64,000 bases of DNA from Pseudoalteromonas piratica (lineage in GTDB: Bacteria; Pseudomonadota; Gammaproteobacteria; Enterobacterales; Alteromonadaceae), in contig NZ_CP009888.1 in NCBI RefSeq assembly GCF_000788395.1, positions 806,001 to 870,000 of the forward strand, in the 5' to 3' direction. The notes under the pieces were generated by a model. The model had not been told where the DNA came from. It saw only the letters and a list, made by a program, of their open reading frames with translations, and did not search any database. Of this stretch, positions 45,557-59,419 are shown one piece after another. Both the position numbers and the translations under genes were made by a program. The stretch's first letter is position 1. Each line of letters starts with the position of its first letter.

Positions 45557-45919
45557 ATGTCTGTATCTAAAGACCAAATCCTTGACGCTATTGCTGAAAT
45601 GTCAGTAATGGAAGTTGTTGAACTAGTTGAAGCTATGGAAGAGAAGTTCGGCGTAACTGCAGCTGCTGCTGTTGTTGCTGCTGGTCCTGCTGAAGCTGCT
45701 GAAGAAAAGACTGAGTTCGACGTAATCTTAGCTGCTGCTGGCGGTAACAAAGTTGCTGCAATCAAAGCTGTACGTGGCGCAACTGGTCTTGGCCTTAAAG
45801 AAGCTAAGGCGCTTGTTGAGTCTGCTCCTGCACCAATCAAAGAAGGTGTATCTAAGGAAGAAGCTGAAGCACTTAAGAAAGATCTTGAAGAAGCTGGTGC
45901 TGAAGTTGAGATCAAGTAA
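45557..45919 (+). CDS. rplL: 50S ribosomal protein L7/L12
   Basis: 120 aa. N-terminal dimerisation domain, Ala-rich hinge (about 35-50), and C-terminal factor-binding domain ([39 protein letters not shown]). Recruits translation GTPases. Upstream gap of 80 bp may carry an RNA element that raises L12 synthesis. Confidence 0.99.
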   Translation: MSVSKDQILDAIAEMSVMEVVELVEAMEEKFGVTAAAAVVAAGPAEAAEEKTEFDVILAAAGGNKVAAIKAVRGATGLGLKEAKALVESAPAPIKEGVSKEEAEALKKDLEEAGAEVEIK

Positions 45920-45963
45920 TCTAGCTTATGCTAGATTAGCTGCCTGACCAAAAATCAGGCAAG

Positions 45964-45994
45964 GGCTGGTGAATTTTTATTCACCGGCCTTTTT
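45964..45994 (+). terminator. rplL-rpoB attenuator
   Basis: GGCTGGTGAAT-TTTT-ATTCACCGGCC with one G-U pair, then TTTTT. It stands 45 bases after rplL and 190 bp before rpoB, as the attenuator that lowers rpoBC transcription does in E. coli. Two small hairpins (CTAGC-TTAT-GCTAG at 45921-45934, and GCCTGA/TCAGGC) precede it and may be processing sites. Confidence 0.88.
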
Positions 45995-46186
45995 GCGCTG
46001 TAGAGCTCCGGCTTTGCAGTCGCACAATAATTAGCTAAGTTGTTTAATTATTAGTTTTGCAACCAACTGATTTTTAATGTTTTTAGCTAATTAAAAAATT
46101 GGTGTTGCAGTATTGGCCACAGTGCCAAGTTAGTCTGTTCATTATTATGAGCAGTTGGGTCAAAAGTCAGCAAGCTGAGGAACCCC

Positions 46187-49100
46187 ATGGCTTACTCTTA
46201 TTCTGAAAAGAAACGTATCCGTAAGGATTTTGGTAAACGTCCACAAGTGTTGGATGTGCCGTTTCTACTGTCTACGCAGTTAGAATCCTTTAAAAAATTC
46301 TTAAGTCCGGACGCAGAAGGCAATCACGGCCTTGAAGCAGCATTCCGTTCTGTTTTCCCGATCAAAAGTTACTCGGGAAATTCTGAGCTACAATACGTAA
46401 GTTATCGTATTGGTGAGCCAGTATTTGATGTTAAAGAGTGTCAAATCCGCGGTGTGACTTATTCTGCACCATTACGCGTTAAGCTTCGCTTAGTGCTAAT
46501 GGACAAGGAAGCACCAGGCACAGTAAAAGACATTAAAGAACAAGAAGTATATATGGGCGAAATTCCGCTCATGACCGATACTGGTACTTTTGTGATCAAT
46601 GGTACTGAGCGTGTAATCGTTTCTCAGCTACATCGTTCACCAGGTGTATTCTTCGATAATGACCGTGGTAAAACACACTCGTCGGGTAAAGTTTTATACA
46701 ATGCACGCGTTATTCCTTACCGTGGTTCATGGTTAGACTTCGAATTCGATCCAAAAGATAACCTTTTCGTTCGTATCGACCGTCGTCGTAAGTTACCAGC
46801 GTCAATTATTTTACGTGCGTTAGAATTCTCTACAGAAGAAATTCTAGCAATGTTCTTCGAAACAACGACTTTCGAAGTAGCAGACGGTAAAGTATTAATG
46901 GAACTTGTTCCATCACGTTTACGTGGTGAAACTGCGATCTTTGATATTAAAGATCCTTCTGGTGATGTGATTGTTGAATCAGGCCGTCGTATTACGGCGC
47001 GTCACATCAAACAACTAGAAAAGAACAACGTTACTCAGCTAGAAGTTCCTCACGAATACATCATTGATCGTGTTGTAGCTAAAAACTATATCAACGAAGA
47101 TACAGGTGAAATCATTGCTGAAGCAAATGCTGAGCTTTCACTTGAGTTAATGGCTGAACTTGTTAAAGCGGGCTTTAACAAAATTGAAACACTGTATATC
47201 AACGAAGTTGATAGCGGTGCGTACATGTCTGAAACTGTACGTGTTGACCCGACAAACGATCGTTTAGAAGCACTTGTTGAAATCTATCGCATGATGCGTC
47301 CAGGTGAGCCACCAACGCGTGATGCAGCAGAAGCATTATTCGACAACTTATTCTTCTCTGAAGAGCGTTACGACCTATCACAAGTTGGTCGTATGAAGTT
47401 CAACAGCCGTGTTGGCCACGAAGAAGGTTATGGTGCAGGTACACTAAGTAAAGAAGACATCGTTGCAGTTATGAAGGTTCTTATCGACATTCGTAACGGT
47501 AAAGGTGAGGTTGATGATATTGACCACTTAGGTAACCGTCGTATCCGTTCAGTTGGTGAAATGGCTGAAAACCAATTCCGTGTTGGTTTAGTACGTGTTG
47601 AGCGTGCAGTTCGTGAGCGTTTAAGCTTAGGTGACCTTGATGCAGTAATGCCACAAGATCTAATCAATGCTAAGCCTATTTCTGCAGCGGTTAAAGAATT
47701 CTTCGGTTCATCGCAGTTATCTCAATTTATGGACCAAAACAACCCGCTTTCAGAAGTAACGCATAAGCGTCGTATCTCTGCATTAGGTCCGGGTGGTCTA
47801 ACGCGTGAGCGCGCAGGCTTCGAAGTACGTGACGTTCACGTAACTCACTACGGTCGTGTATGTCCAATCGAAACGCCTGAAGGTCCGAACATCGGTCTAA
47901 TCAACTCGCTTTCAACGTACGCACGCACTAACGATTATGGTTTCCTAGAAACACCATATCGTAAAGTAATTGACGGCGTTGTAACTGACGAAGTTGATTA
48001 CCTATCTGCAATCGAAGAAGGCCAGTTTGTAATTGCACAGGCAAACGCAAACCTAACTGAAGAAAACCGTTTTGTTGATGAGCAAATTCCATGTCGTCAC
48101 AAAGGTGAATCAACCTTTATGCCTAGCGACAGCATTCAATATATGGATGTATCGCCACAACAGGTTATCTCAGTTGCAGCAGCACTTATCCCATTCCTAG
48201 AACACGATGATGCGAACCGTGCACTAATGGGATCGAACATGCAACGTCAAGCAGTACCAACATTACGCGCTGATAAGCCGTTAGTAGGTACAGGTATCGA
48301 GCGTACACTTGCGAAAGACTCTGGTGTAACAATCGTTGCTAAGCGTGGCGGTGTGGTTGATTACGCTGATGCGAGCCGTATCGTTGTAAACGTAAATGAA
48401 GATGAGCGCGTTCCAGGTGAAGCGGGTATCGACATTTATAACCTAACTAAGTACACACGTTCTAACCAGAACACATGTATCAACCAAAAACCAACGTGTA
48501 TGGTTGGTGAGCCGGTTGTTCGTGGCGACGTACTTGCAGATGGTCCTTCGACAGACCTAGGTGACTTAGCACTAGGTCAGAACCTTCGCGTGGCATTCAT
48601 GCCATGGAATGGTTACAACTTCGAGGATTCAATCTTACTTTCAGAGCGCGTAGTTCAAGAAGATCGCCTAACTACGATTCATATTCAAGAACTTCAGTGT
48701 ATCGCGCGTGATACCAAGTTAGGTCCAGAAGAAATCACTGCTGATATTCCTAACGTAGGTGAATCTGCACTTGGCAAACTTGATGAATCAGGTGTTGTTT
48801 ACATCGGTGCTGAAGTTAAAGGCGGTGACATCTTAGTAGGTAAAGTAACGCCTAAAGGTGAAACGCAGCTAACTCCTGAAGAAAAGCTACTACGTGCTAT
48901 CTTCGGTGAAAAAGCGTCTGACGTTAAAGACAGCTCACTACGCGTACCAAACTCAGTTTCAGGTACGGTAATCGATGTTCAAGTATTTACTCGCGATGGT
49001 GTTGAAAAAGACAAGCGCGCACTTGAAATCGAAGAGATGCAAGTTCGTGAAGCGAAGAAAGACTTCAACGAAGAGTTCAAGATCCTTGAAGAAGGTATCT

Positions 49101-50212
49101 TAAGTCGTGCACGCAAGCTACTTGTAGCTGCTGGTGCTGACGAAGCATCTCTAGCAGGTCTTGCTGCAGACAAGCTACTAACACAAAGCCTAGCTGACGA
49201 AGCACAACAAGGTGAGTTAGAGCAACTAGCTGAACAGTATGACGAATTAAAAGCTGATTACGATAAGCGCTTTGAAACTAAGCGTCGTAAGATCACTCAA
49301 GGTGATGATTTAGCACCAGGTGTTCTTAAGATTGTTAAAGTTTACCTTGCGGTTAAACGTCGTATTCAACCGGGTGATAAGATGGCTGGTCGTCACGGTA
49401 ACAAGGGTGTTATCTCGACAATCGTACCAGTAGAAGATATGCCTTACGATGACCGTGGTCGTACCGTAGATATCGTTCTTAACCCGCTAGGTGTACCATC
49501 ACGTATGAACATCGGTCAGATCTTAGAAACACACATGGGTCTGGCTGCACGTGGTATCGGTGAACGTCTAGAAGACATGATGAAAGAACAGCGTGAACTT
49601 CACGAATTACGTGAATTCATTGCTAAAGCTTACGCATTAGGTGACTGTCGTCAGAAAGTTGATATTGCAAGCTTCTCTGATGATGAAATCCGTCGCTTAG
49701 CTGAAAACCTAAAAGGCGGTTTACCAATCGCAACTCCAGCGTTTGACGGTGCAAAAGAAAGTGAAATCAAAGAGCTACTTGAGCTAGGTGGATACCCTTC
49801 AAGTGGTCAGGTAACACTTTATGACGGTCGTACTGGTGATGAGTTTGAGCGTAAAGTAACTGTAGGTTACATGTACATGCTGAAACTAAACCACTTAGTA
49901 GATGACAAGATGCACGCTCGTTCGACTGGTTCTTACAGCTTAGTAACTCAGCAGCCACTTGGTGGTAAAGCTCAGTTCGGTGGTCAGCGTTTCGGTGAGA
50001 TGGAAGTATGGGCACTAGAAGCATACGGTGCTGCTTACACACTACAAGAAATGCTTACTGTTAAGTCGGATGATGTTAACGGTCGTACTAAGATGTATAA
50101 GAACATCGTAGACGGAAACCACAAGATGGAACCTGGTATGCCAGAATCGTTCAACGTATTGTTGAAAGAGATCCGCTCACTAGGTATCAACATCGAGCTG
50201 GAAGAAGAATAA
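46187..50212 (+). CDS. rpoB: RNA polymerase beta subunit
   Basis: 1341 aa, one shorter than E. coli. The rifampicin region reads [34 protein letters not shown], the wild-type sequence. Later blocks [20 protein letters not shown] and [33 protein letters not shown] are conserved. GAGGAACCCC precedes the ATG. Followed 108 bp later by rpoC. Confidence 0.99.
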   Translation: MAYSYSEKKRIRKDFGKRPQVLDVPFLLSTQLESFKKFLSPDAEGNHGLEAAFRSVFPIKSYSGNSELQYVSYRIGEPVFDVKECQIRGVTYSAPLRVKLRLVLMDKEAPGTVKDIKEQEVYMGEIPLMTDTGTFVINGTERVIVSQLHRSPGVFFDNDRGKTHSSGKVLYNARVIPYRGSWLDFEFDPKDNLFVRIDRRRKLPASIILRALEFSTEEILAMFFETTTFEVADGKVLMELVPSRLRGETAIFDIKDPSGDVIVESGRRITARHIKQLEKNNVTQLEVPHEYIIDRVVAKNYINEDTGEIIAEANAELSLELMAELVKAGFNKIETLYINEVDSGAYMSETVRVDPTNDRLEALVEIYRMMRPGEPPTRDAAEALFDNLFFSEERYDLSQVGRMKFNSRVGHEEGYGAGTLSKEDIVAVMKVLIDIRNGKGEVDDIDHLGNRRIRSVGEMAENQFRVGLVRVERAVRERLSLGDLDAVMPQDLINAKPISAAVKEFFGSSQLSQFMDQNNPLSEVTHKRRISALGPGGLTRERAGFEVRDVHVTHYGRVCPIETPEGPNIGLINSLSTYARTNDYGFLETPYRKVIDGVVTDEVDYLSAIEEGQFVIAQANANLTEENRFVDEQIPCRHKGESTFMPSDSIQYMDVSPQQVISVAAALIPFLEHDDANRALMGSNMQRQAVPTLRADKPLVGTGIERTLAKDSGVTIVAKRGGVVDYADASRIVVNVNEDERVPGEAGIDIYNLTKYTRSNQNTCINQKPTCMVGEPVVRGDVLADGPSTDLGDLALGQNLRVAFMPWNGYNFEDSILLSERVVQEDRLTTIHIQELQCIARDTKLGPEEITADIPNVGESALGKLDESGVVYIGAEVKGGDILVGKVTPKGETQLTPEEKLLRAIFGEKASDVKDSSLRVPNSVSGTVIDVQVFTRDGVEKDKRALEIEEMQVREAKKDFNEEFKILEEGILSRARKLLVAAGADEASLAGLAADKLLTQSLADEAQQGELEQLAEQYDELKADYDKRFETKRRKITQGDDLAPGVLKIVKVYLAVKRRIQPGDKMAGRHGNKGVISTIVPVEDMPYDDRGRTVDIVLNPLGVPSRMNIGQILETHMGLAARGIGERLEDMMKEQRELHELREFIAKAYALGDCRQKVDIASFSDDEIRRLAENLKGGLPIATPAFDGAKESEIKELLELGGYPSSGQVTLYDGRTGDEFERKVTVGYMYMLKLNHLVDDKMHARSTGSYSLVTQQPLGGKAQFGGQRFGEMEVWALEAYGAAYTLQEMLTVKSDDVNGRTKMYKNIVDGNHKMEPGMPESFNVLLKEIRSLGINIELEEE

Positions 50213-50320
50213 GCCGATTCGGCGCTTCTCTAATAAAGAGTTAAGCGCCTTTCGCGAACGAATAGCTGGGGTGGCTAAAATGGACCGCCCCCAAGATTAA
50301 CCTCCTTTAGGAGAGCTAAG

Positions 50321-53300
50321 GTGAAAGACTTACTTAAGTTTCTGAAGCAACAAAACAAGACCGAAGAGTTTGATGCGATCCGCATCGGTCTAGCTTCGCC
50401 AGATATGGTACGTTCATGGTCATTCGGTGAAGTAAAGAAACCTGAGACAATCAACTACCGTACTTTCAAGCCTGAGCGCGACGGCTTATTCTGTGCTCGT
50501 ATTTTCGGCCCAGTAAAAGACTATGAGTGTTTATGTGGTAAATATAAGCGCTTAAAGCACCGTGGTGTTATTTGTGAAAAGTGTGGCGTAGAAGTTACAT
50601 TAACTAAGGTTCGTCGTGACCGTATGGGTCATATCGAGCTAGCTAGCCCTGTAGCGCACATTTGGTTCCTTAAATCATTACCGTCTCGTATCGGCTTAAT
50701 GTTAGACATGACATTACGTGATATCGAACGTGTACTTTACTTCGAATCATTCGTAGTAACAGAGCCAGGTATGACAACGCTTGAGCGTGGTCAGCTATTA
50801 GGTGAAGAAGAATACCTAGATGCATTAGAAGAACACGGTGACGAGTTCGAAGCTAAGATGGGTGCAGAAGCTGTACTTGATTTACTTCGTGACCTAGACC
50901 TTGGTCAGCTAATTGCAGAAATGCGCGAAGAGTTACCAACAATTAACTCTGAAACTAAGCGTAAGAAGATCACTAAGCGTCTTAAGCTGATGGAATCATT
51001 CCACCAATCAGGTAACAACCCTGAGTGGATGATCATGACTGTATTACCAGTTCTTCCACCAGATCTACGTCCACTAGTACCACTAGATGGCGGTCGTTTT
51101 GCTACATCTGATCTGAACGATTTATACCGTCGTGTAATCAACCGTAACAACCGTCTGAAGCGTCTTTTAGACTTAGCTGCACCAGACATTATCGTACGCA
51201 ACGAAAAGCGTATGTTACAAGAAGCGGTAGATGCACTACTTGATAACGGTCGTCGCGGTCGTGCGATCACAGGTTCTAACAAGCGTCCACTTAAGTCGCT
51301 TGCAGACATGATCAAAGGTAAGCAAGGTCGTTTCCGTCAAAACCTTCTTGGTAAGCGTGTTGACTACTCAGGTCGTTCTGTAATCACTGTAGGTCCTACA
51401 CTGAAACTACACCAGTGTGGTCTTCCTAAGAAAATGGCACTCGAGCTATTCAAGCCATTTATCTACGGTAAATTAGAGCGCCGCGGTATGGCGACTACTA
51501 TCAAAGCTGCGAAGAAGATGGTAGAGCGTGAAGTACCGGAAGTTTGGGATATCCTTGATGAAGTAATTCGTGAGCACCCGGTTCTACTTAACCGTGCACC
51601 TACACTTCACCGTCTTGGTATCCAGGCGTTTGAACCAGTATTAATCGAAGGTAAAGCGATTCACCTACACCCATTAGTGTGTGCGGCATATAACGCTGAC
51701 TTCGATGGTGACCAAATGGCGGTACACGTACCGTTAACATTAGAAGCACAGCTAGAAGCACGTGCACTAATGATGTCAACCAACAACATTCTTTCACCAG
51801 CGAACGGTGAGCCAATCATCGTACCCTCACAGGACGTTGTATTAGGTCTTTACTACATGACGCGTGATCGCATCAATGCGAACGGTGAAGGTTTAGTATT
51901 CAAAGACGCGAAAGAAGCTGAGAAAGCATACCGCACAGGTGTTGCTGACTTACATGCACGCGTTAAAGTTCGTTTAACTGAAACGGTTATCAGCGAAGAA
52001 GGCGACAAGAGCGAAATTACACACCTAGTTGAAACAACAGTAGGTCGTGCGATTTTCTCACTTATCATGCCTGAAGGCTTACCATTTGAGCTTGTTAACA
52101 AGGCAATGGGTAAGAAGCAGATTTCAGGTCTTCTTAACGAGTGTTACCGTCGTCTAGGTCTAAAAGACACTGTAGTGTTTGCTGACCAAGTAATGTACAC
52201 AGGTTTCCACTACGCGATGAAGTCGGGTGTTTCTATCGGTATTAACGATATGGAAATCCCACCAGTTAAAGCTGAAATCATCGACGCTGCTGAAGCAGAA
52301 GTTAACGAAATCAACCAACAGTTCCAGTCAGGTCTTGTAACTGCGGGTGAAAAGTACAACAAAGTTATCGATATCTGGTCACGTGTAAATGAAAACTTGT
52401 CACGTGAAATGATGGCAAACTTATCAAAAGATACTGTAATCAACGCTGAAGGTGTTGAGGAAGAGCAAGACTCATTCAACTCAGTATTTATGATGGCCGA
52501 CTCAGGTGCACGTGGTAGCGCCGCTCAGATCCGTCAGTTAGCGGGTATGCGTGGTCTAATGGCACGTCCAGATGGTTCAATCATCGAAACACCAATCACG
52601 GCGAACTTCCGTGAAGGTCTAAACGTACTACAGTACTTCATCTCGACGCACGGTGCGCGTAAAGGTCTTGCCGATACAGCACTTAAGACAGCGAACTCGG
52701 GTTACCTAACGCGTCGTCTAGTAGACGTTGCACAAGACTTAGTAATCAACGAGCAAGACTGTGGTACTGAAGATGGTCTAACAATGAAGCCGCTAATTGA
52801 AGGTGGTGACGTTGTTGAGCCGCTACGCGAGCGTGTATTAGGTCGTGTAGTTGCTGAAGACGTATTAAAACCAGGTACTGAAGAAGTACTTGTTGAGCGT
52901 AACGTAATGCTTGACGAAAAACTGTGTGACCTTCTAGAAGAGAACTCAGTGGACGAAGTACGCGTACGTTCAGTTATCACATGTGATAACGACTTCGGTG
53001 TATGTGCTAACTGTTACGGTCGTGACCTTGCACGTGGTCACCTAATCAACCCAGGTGAATCAGTAGGTGTTATCGCAGCTCAATCAATCGGTGAGCCGGG
53101 TACTCAGCTTACGATGCGTACCTTCCACATCGGTGGTGCGGCATCTCGAGCGTCTGCAGAGAACAGTGTACAAGTTAAGAACAACGGTAGCTTAAAGCTG
53201 CATAACGCAAAATACGTTCTTAATTCAGACGGCAAGATTGTAATCACATCTCGTTCAACTGAAATCACAGTTATCGATGAGCACGGTCGTGAGAAAGAGC

Positions 53301-54496
53301 GTTATAAAGTACCTTACGGTGCGGTTCTTTCAGTTCAAGATGGTGCTGAAGTTGCTGGTAACGATATCGTTGCGACATGGGATCCGCATAGTCACCCAAT
53401 TATTGTTGAACACGAATCAAAAGTTCAGTTCAGCGACATTGATGACTCAAACGTAGAGTCGCAAACAGACGAACTAACTGGTCTTACGCGTATGGTTGTT
53501 AAAGACCTAGCGAAAGTTAACGCGAAAGAGCCTAAGTTAATCATCGAAAATGATGAGCGCGGTCTTCAAGAAATCCGTATTCCTTCATTCACTACTATTG
53601 AAGTGACTGATGGTTCAACGGTTGCGGCTGGTGCAGTATTAGCGCGTATCCCGCAAGAAGGTTCGAAGACTCGTGATATCACCGGTGGTCTACCTCGAGT
53701 TGCTGACTTATTTGAAGCGCGTAAGCCGAAAGATCCAGCAATTCTTGCAGAAATCACAGGTACTGTTAGTTTCGGTAAAGAAACTAAAGGTAAGAAACGC
53801 TTAGTTATTACACCAGAGCAAGGTGATGCATACGAAGAGATGATTCCGAAATGGCGTCAGCTTAACGTATTCGAAGGTGAATCAGTATCGAAAGGTGAAG
53901 TTATCGCCGACGGTCCAGAGTCACCACACGATATCCTTCGCCTACGTGGTGTAACTGATGTTGCTAACTACATCGTAAACGAAGTACAAGAAGTATACCG
54001 TTTACAGGGTGTAAAAATTAACGATAAGCACATCGAAACTATCATTCGTCAGATGATCCGTAAGTGCATCATCCTAGACGGTGGTGATACAGAATTCCTA
54101 GCAGGTGAACAAGTTGAAGTGGCGCGCGTAAATATCGCAAACCGTGATCTTGAAGAGCAAGGTAAGATCCCAGCTAAATATGAAATTCAGCTAATGGGTA
54201 TTACTAAAGCATCACTTGCGACAGAATCATTCATTTCTGCAGCATCATTCCAGGAGACAACTCGTGTTCTTACTGATGCAGCTGTAAATGGTAAGAGCGA
54301 TGAATTACGTGGTCTGAAAGAAAACGTAATTGTAGGTCGCTTGATTCCGGCGGGTACTGGTTTTGCCTACCACCAAGACCGTATCAATCGTCGCAAACAA
54401 GGTGAAAGTGTTGAAGAGCAAACAGTAAGTGTTGATGAAGCATCACAAGCACTAACTGATGCGCTTAATGCTGGCATCGAAGGCGAGCAAGAATAA
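50321..54496 (+). CDS. rpoC: RNA polymerase beta' subunit
   Basis: 1391 aa starting at GTG (50321) with AGGAGAG upstream; (M)[48 protein letters not shown] is the standard start. The zinc ribbon [23 protein letters not shown], the catalytic NADFDGD, the bridge-helix/trigger-loop region and a C-terminal acidic tail are all present. Slightly shorter than the 1407 aa of E. coli at the C-terminus. Confidence 0.99.
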   Translation: MKDLLKFLKQQNKTEEFDAIRIGLASPDMVRSWSFGEVKKPETINYRTFKPERDGLFCARIFGPVKDYECLCGKYKRLKHRGVICEKCGVEVTLTKVRRDRMGHIELASPVAHIWFLKSLPSRIGLMLDMTLRDIERVLYFESFVVTEPGMTTLERGQLLGEEEYLDALEEHGDEFEAKMGAEAVLDLLRDLDLGQLIAEMREELPTINSETKRKKITKRLKLMESFHQSGNNPEWMIMTVLPVLPPDLRPLVPLDGGRFATSDLNDLYRRVINRNNRLKRLLDLAAPDIIVRNEKRMLQEAVDALLDNGRRGRAITGSNKRPLKSLADMIKGKQGRFRQNLLGKRVDYSGRSVITVGPTLKLHQCGLPKKMALELFKPFIYGKLERRGMATTIKAAKKMVEREVPEVWDILDEVIREHPVLLNRAPTLHRLGIQAFEPVLIEGKAIHLHPLVCAAYNADFDGDQMAVHVPLTLEAQLEARALMMSTNNILSPANGEPIIVPSQDVVLGLYYMTRDRINANGEGLVFKDAKEAEKAYRTGVADLHARVKVRLTETVISEEGDKSEITHLVETTVGRAIFSLIMPEGLPFELVNKAMGKKQISGLLNECYRRLGLKDTVVFADQVMYTGFHYAMKSGVSIGINDMEIPPVKAEIIDAAEAEVNEINQQFQSGLVTAGEKYNKVIDIWSRVNENLSREMMANLSKDTVINAEGVEEEQDSFNSVFMMADSGARGSAAQIRQLAGMRGLMARPDGSIIETPITANFREGLNVLQYFISTHGARKGLADTALKTANSGYLTRRLVDVAQDLVINEQDCGTEDGLTMKPLIEGGDVVEPLRERVLGRVVAEDVLKPGTEEVLVERNVMLDEKLCDLLEENSVDEVRVRSVITCDNDFGVCANCYGRDLARGHLINPGESVGVIAAQSIGEPGTQLTMRTFHIGGAASRASAENSVQVKNNGSLKLHNAKYVLNSDGKIVITSRSTEITVIDEHGREKERYKVPYGAVLSVQDGAEVAGNDIVATWDPHSHPIIVEHESKVQFSDIDDSNVESQTDELTGLTRMVVKDLAKVNAKEPKLIIENDERGLQEIRIPSFTTIEVTDGSTVAAGAVLARIPQEGSKTRDITGGLPRVADLFEARKPKDPAILAEITGTVSFGKETKGKKRLVITPEQGDAYEEMIPKWRQLNVFEGESVSKGEVIADGPESPHDILRLRGVTDVANYIVNEVQEVYRLQGVKINDKHIETIIRQMIRKCIILDGGDTEFLAGEQVEVARVNIANRDLEEQGKIPAKYEIQLMGITKASLATESFISAASFQETTRVLTDAAVNGKSDELRGLKENVIVGRLIPAGTGFAYHQDRINRRKQGESVEEQTVSVDEASQALTDALNAGIEGEQE

Positions 54497-54517
54497 CCTT
54501 TATCGTCAATCTGCATG

Positions 54518-54540
54518 TATAGCCTAAATTTTGGGCTATA
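54518..54540 (+). terminator. small hairpin after rpoC
   Basis: TATAGCC / GGCTATA with a 9-base loop, 21 bases past the stop and upstream of the str promoter. No T-run; more likely a 3' stabiliser. Confidence 0.45.
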
Positions 54541-54553
54541 TGTGCGGTTTATG

Positions 54554-54582
54554 TTGACAGGTTAAACTTTGCTCATTAAAAT
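54554..54582 (+). promoter_or_regulatory. str operon (rpsL-rpsG-fusA-tufA) promoter
   Basis: TTGACA (54554-54559), exact 17-bp spacer, TAAAAT (54577-54582) and a TCCGCCACC discriminator. The best sigma-70 match in the window. The predicted start, near 54589, lies inside the following terminator hairpin. Confidence 0.88.
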
Positions 54583-54583
54583 T

Positions 54584-54626
54584 CCGCCACCCTTTTGCTC
54601 AGTAGAGTAAAAGGGCGGATTTTTTT
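54584..54626 (+). terminator. rpoC terminator overlapping the str transcription start
   Basis: CCG...CCCTTTT (54584-54596) pairs with AAAAGGGCGG (54609-54618), with a 3-base bulge, followed by seven T. For rpoBC readthrough it is a complete terminator; RNA started near 54589 keeps only the upper 7-bp stem. Confidence 0.78.
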
Positions 54627-54659
54627 CAGTAGTTTAGTTTAATTATTAGGAGCTATTTA

Positions 54660-55034
54660 ATGGCAACTATCAACCAGCTAGTGCGTAAGCCACGTCGCAG
54701 CAAGGTTAAATCAAATAACTCAGCTGCGCTTAAGGCTTGTCCTCAAAAGCGTGGCGTATGTACTCGTGTATATACAACAACACCTAAGAAACCAAACTCA
54801 GCTCTACGTAAAGTAGCGCGTGTTCGTTTAACGAACGGTTTCGAAGTAACTTCATACATCGGTGGTGAAGGTCACAACCTTCAAGAGCACAGTGTAATTC
54901 TTATCCGTGGTGGTCGTGTTAAAGACTTACCAGGTGTACGTTTCCACACTGTTCGCGGTGCACTTGACTGTGCAGGCGTTAACGACCGTCGTCAAGGTCG
55001 TTCTAAGTACGGTGCTAAGCGCCCTAAGGGCTAA
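54660..55034 (+). CDS. rpsL: 30S ribosomal protein S12
   Basis: 124 aa, [51 protein letters not shown]. Residues 43 and 88 are Lys, the streptomycin-sensitive wild type. Part of the decoding centre. AGGAGC upstream. First gene of the str operon. Confidence 0.99.
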   Translation: MATINQLVRKPRRSKVKSNNSAALKACPQKRGVCTRVYTTTPKKPNSALRKVARVRLTNGFEVTSYIGGEGHNLQEHSVILIRGGRVKDLPGVRFHTVRGALDCAGVNDRRQGRSKYGAKRPKG

Positions 55035-55104
55035 TGGTTCTCCGTTAGTAAGGCCAAGCACTTAAATTTGTAATTAATATTGTTTTGGGGATTCGCTGAA
55101 GTAA

Positions 55105-55605
<501 letters not shown>

Positions 55606-55632
55606 TAAGCTCTTAAGTTTTAAGAGGATATT

Positions 55633-57750
55633 ATGGCACGTACAACTCCAATTGAGCGTTATCGCAATATCGGTATTTGTGCCCACGTAGATGCGGGTAA
55701 AACCACCACTACAGAACGTGTTCTTTTCTATACCGGTCTTAGTCATAAGATCGGTGAAGTTCACGACGGTGCCGCAACTATGGACTGGATGGAGCAGGAG
55801 CAAGAGCGTGGTATCACGATCACTTCTGCTGCAACCACGTGTTTCTGGAAAGGGATGGACGCTCAGTTCGAAGACCACCGTATCAATATTATTGATACGC
55901 CAGGACACGTAGACTTCACTATCGAAGTAGAGCGTTCTTTACGCGTACTTGATGGTGCGGTTGTAGTACTTTGTGCTTCATCTGGTGTCCAGCCACAAAC
56001 GGAAACGGTGTGGCGACAAGCAAATAAATATGAAGTACCACGCATGATCTTTGTTAATAAGATGGACCGCGTAGGTGCTGACTTCTTGATGGTAGTTGAG
56101 CAGGTTAAGAGCCGTTTAGGCGCTGTACCTGTACCAATCCAACTTGCTATCGGTGCTGAAGACGACTTCAAAGGAGTCGTTGATCTTATCAAGATGAAAG
56201 CAATTAACTGGTCTGAAGAAGATCAGGGTATGAGCTTCACTTACGAAGAGATTCCTGCTGACCTTCAAGACCTTGCTGAAGAATGGCGTGCTCATTTAGT
56301 TGAGTCTGCTGCTGAAGCAAACGAAGAGTTAATGGAAAAGTACCTAGAAGATGGTGAATTAACGGAAGAAGAAATCAAAGCAGCAATTCGTCAACGTACG
56401 CTTGCGAACGAAATCGTTCCAATGGCCTGTGGTTCTGCATTTAAGAACAAAGGTGTTCAAGCGGTACTTGATGCTGTGATTGAATTCATGCCGTCACCAA
56501 CTGAAGTTAAGCAAATCCAAGGTGTTTTAGACGACGGTGAGACAGAAGAAGAACGTCCTGCTGATGATAACGCACCATTTGCGGCGCTTGCATTTAAGAT
56601 TGCAACCGACCCATTTGTTGGAACGCTAACTTTCTTCCGCGTTTACTCAGGTGTTGTAGCCACTGGTGATACAGTTTACAACCCAGTTAAAGCTAAACGT
56701 GAGCGTTTTGGTCGTATTGTGCAAATGCACTCAAATGACCGTCAAGAGATTAAAGAAGTTCGCGCTGGCGACATCGCGGCAGCAATTGGTCTGAAAGATG
56801 TAACAACAGGTGACACACTGTGTTCACTTGATTCGCACATTACACTTGAGCGCATGGAATTCCCTGAGCCAGTAATTTCAGTAGCGGTAGAACCGCGTAC
56901 CAAAGCTGACCAAGAAAAAATGGGTATTGCACTAGGTAAACTAGCTGCAGAAGATCCATCTTTCCGTGTCGAAACAGATGAAGAATCAGGCCAGACCATC
57001 ATTTCAGGAATGGGTGAACTTCACTTAGATATTATCGTTGATCGTATGAAACGTGAATTCAGCGTTGAATGTAACGTTGGTAAACCTCAGGTTGCGTATC
57101 GTGAAGCTATCCGCTCAACTGTTGAAGTTGAAGGGAAGTTTGTACGTCAGTCTGGTGGTCGCGGACAATATGGTCACGTTTGGCTGAAACTTGAGCCAAT
57201 GGACTTTACAGAAGAAGATGCTGAAAACTTCGAATTCGTTAACGAAATCGTTGGAGGCGTTGTTCCAAAAGAGTACATTCCTGCGGTAGAAAAAGGTGTC
57301 GCTGAGCAAATGCAAAATGGTGTATTAGCTGGCTTCCCTGTATTAGGCGTTAGAGCGACGTTATATGATGGTTCATTCCATGATGTAGACTCGAATGAAA
57401 TGGCGTTTAAGATCGCAGGTTCTATGGCATTCAAGAAAGGTGCGCTTGAAGCGAACCCAGCCTTATTAGAACCAGTTATGAAGGTTGAAGTCATCACTCC
57501 AGAAGAAAATATGGGTGATGTTGTAGGCGACTTAAACCGTCGTCGCGGTATGATCGAAGGCATGGACGAAGCGCCAGGTGGTCTTAAGCAAGTTAACGCA
57601 CAAGTGCCGCTTGCTGAGATGTTCGGTTATGCAACAGACCTTCGTTCTGCTACGCAAGGTCGTGCTTCGTACTCGATGGAATTCCTCAAGTACGCTGAAG
57701 CATCATCAAATGTAGCGGAAGCAATTATTGCAGCTCGCGCTGTTAAGTAA
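55633..57750 (+). CDS. fusA: elongation factor G (canonical str-operon copy)
   Basis: 705 aa, G1 [21 protein letters not shown] and [24 protein letters not shown] start. Catalyses translocation and, with RRF, recycling. In the usual place between rpsG and tufA. AGGAT upstream of the ATG. The codon bias is strong but a little less extreme than that of the EF-G2-like copy at 39964. Confidence 0.99.
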   Translation: MARTTPIERYRNIGICAHVDAGKTTTTERVLFYTGLSHKIGEVHDGAATMDWMEQEQERGITITSAATTCFWKGMDAQFEDHRINIIDTPGHVDFTIEVERSLRVLDGAVVVLCASSGVQPQTETVWRQANKYEVPRMIFVNKMDRVGADFLMVVEQVKSRLGAVPVPIQLAIGAEDDFKGVVDLIKMKAINWSEEDQGMSFTYEEIPADLQDLAEEWRAHLVESAAEANEELMEKYLEDGELTEEEIKAAIRQRTLANEIVPMACGSAFKNKGVQAVLDAVIEFMPSPTEVKQIQGVLDDGETEEERPADDNAPFAALAFKIATDPFVGTLTFFRVYSGVVATGDTVYNPVKAKRERFGRIVQMHSNDRQEIKEVRAGDIAAAIGLKDVTTGDTLCSLDSHITLERMEFPEPVISVAVEPRTKADQEKMGIALGKLAAEDPSFRVETDEESGQTIISGMGELHLDIIVDRMKREFSVECNVGKPQVAYREAIRSTVEVEGKFVRQSGGRGQYGHVWLKLEPMDFTEEDAENFEFVNEIVGGVVPKEYIPAVEKGVAEQMQNGVLAGFPVLGVRATLYDGSFHDVDSNEMAFKIAGSMAFKKGALEANPALLEPVMKVEVITPEENMGDVVGDLNRRRGMIEGMDEAPGGLKQVNAQVPLAEMFGYATDLRSATQGRASYSMEFLKYAEASSNVAEAIIAARAVK

Positions 57751-57811
57751 TTTTAGTTCGGTCCGATTCATGTGGGATCGGACTTTAATTTCTTTATAGG
57801 AATTTAAGAAA

Positions 57812-58996
57812 ATGGCAAAAGAAAAGTTTGAACGTTCGAAACCGCACGTAAACGTAGGTACAATCGGCCACGTTGACCACGGTAAAACAACTCTAACTGC
57901 AGCAATCACTAACGTACTTGCAAAAGTATACGGTGGTGAAGCGAAAGACTTCTCAGCAATCGATAACGCTCCAGAAGAGCGTGAGCGTGGTATCACAATC
58001 TCAACTTCACACGTTGAGTACGATACTCCGACTCGTCACTACGCACACGTAGACTGTCCAGGACACGCGGATTATGTTAAAAACATGATCACTGGTGCTG
58101 CACAGATGGACGGCGCGATCCTAGTAGTAGCTGCGACTGATGGCCCAATGCCACAGACTCGTGAGCACATCCTACTTTCACGTCAGGTTGGTGTACCTTA
58201 CATCGTTGTATTCATGAACAAATGTGACATGGTTGACGACGAAGAACTACTAGAACTAGTAGAGATGGAAGTTCGTGAACTTCTTTCTGAGTACGACTTC
58301 CCAGGTGACGACCTACCTCTAATCCAAGGTTCAGCGCTTAAAGCGTTAGAAGGCGAGAAAGAGTGGGAAGACAAGATCGTTGAGCTTGCAGAAGCACTAG
58401 ATTCATACATCCCAGAGCCAGAGCGTGACATCGATAAGCCATTCCTAATGCCTATCGAAGACGTATTCTCAATCCAAGGCCGTGGTACAGTAGTAACAGG
58501 TCGTGTTGAGCGCGGTATCATCAACGTGAATGACGAAGTAGAAATCGTAGGTATTAAAGAAACTACAACTACTACTTGTACGGGTGTTGAAATGTTCCGT
58601 AAGCTTCTAGACGAAGGTCGTGCAGGTGAGAACATTGGTGCACTTCTACGTGGTACTAAGCGTGACGAAGTTGAGCGTGGTCAGGTTCTATGTAAGCCTG
58701 GTTCAATCACTCCTCACACGAAGTTCACTTCAGAAGTATACGTACTTTCTAAAGACGAAGGTGGTCGTCACACGCCATTCTTCAAAGGCTACCGTCCACA
58801 GTTCTACTTCCGTACAACTGACGTAACTGGTGATATCCAATTACCAGATGGCGTAGAAATGGTAATGCCAGGTGACAACATCAAGATGACTGTTGAGCTA
58901 ATCGTTCCAATCGCGATGGACGAAGGTCTACGTTTCGCGATCCGTGAAGGTGGCCGTACAGTAGGTGCTGGTGTTGTTGCAACTATCGAAGACTAA
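57812..58996 (+). CDS. tufA: elongation factor Tu, copy A
   Basis: 394 aa, same protein as the tufB copy and apparently the same DNA from ATG to 59032. AGGAATTT precedes the ATG here, a better ribosome site than at tufB. Ends the str operon; in most relatives the S10 operon follows, but here a terminator and an unrelated sensor kinase gene do. Confidence 0.99.
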   Translation: MAKEKFERSKPHVNVGTIGHVDHGKTTLTAAITNVLAKVYGGEAKDFSAIDNAPEERERGITISTSHVEYDTPTRHYAHVDCPGHADYVKNMITGAAQMDGAILVVAATDGPMPQTREHILLSRQVGVPYIVVFMNKCDMVDDEELLELVEMEVRELLSEYDFPGDDLPLIQGSALKALEGEKEWEDKIVELAEALDSYIPEPERDIDKPFLMPIEDVFSIQGRGTVVTGRVERGIINVNDEVEIVGIKETTTTTCTGVEMFRKLLDEGRAGENIGALLRGTKRDEVERGQVLCKPGSITPHTKFTSEVYVLSKDEGGRHTPFFKGYRPQFYFRTTDVTGDIQLPDGVEMVMPGDNIKMTVELIVPIAMDEGLRFAIREGGRTVGAGVVATIED

Positions 58997-59023
58997 TTCT
59001 TGATAGTTAATGCATAAGCATTG

Positions 59024-59053
59024 AAAAACCCGAGTTTAGGCTCGGGTTTTTTT
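59024..59053 (+). terminator. tufA terminator
   Basis: CCCGAG-TTTAGG-CTCGGG with flanking A-run and seven T. The 5' CCCG is shared with the tufB terminator, the remainder is different. Confidence 0.95.
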
Positions 59054-59419
59054 ATGTGTAAATATTTTCTATATCCAAATTTTGCCAATCTATTATTTAA
59101 ACTAAATCAAAGCTATCAGCATGATGAAGGTGTTGATTTGGCATATAACGTGACACAAATTGATCGGGGTAAATTACCTTATCAAGCTATAAAGTAAGAT
59201 GATCTAAAAAAGAACATCAACTACATAAAAGTGAATCAATTGCTATTAAGAAGGTCGGAAGTTTAATCAAGTCTTCGATATTTCTTATTGATATTCAAAA
59301 CTAAAAATTACTGGCTCCTTGTTTTTACTGCCAAGCGTAACTAACCAAATGGTAAGAAATTAAAGTTTGCTTTTTGTGCTATGTTTAATCAGTAAATGAT
59401 TGAAGAAAGGACTGATTAA
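59054..59419. other. 366-bp gap without gene
   Basis: A/T-rich sequence between the tufA terminator and the sensor kinase gene. I see no reading frame with a ribosome site, no clear promoter beyond A/T-rich stretches and no remnant of rpsJ or other S10-operon genes. Confidence 0.6.

Noticed and set aside
45526..45915. 129-codon antisense frame opposite rplL
   Set aside because: Rich in Ala, Ser and Thr because it mirrors the Ala/Glu-rich L7/L12 coding sequence; no ribosome site.
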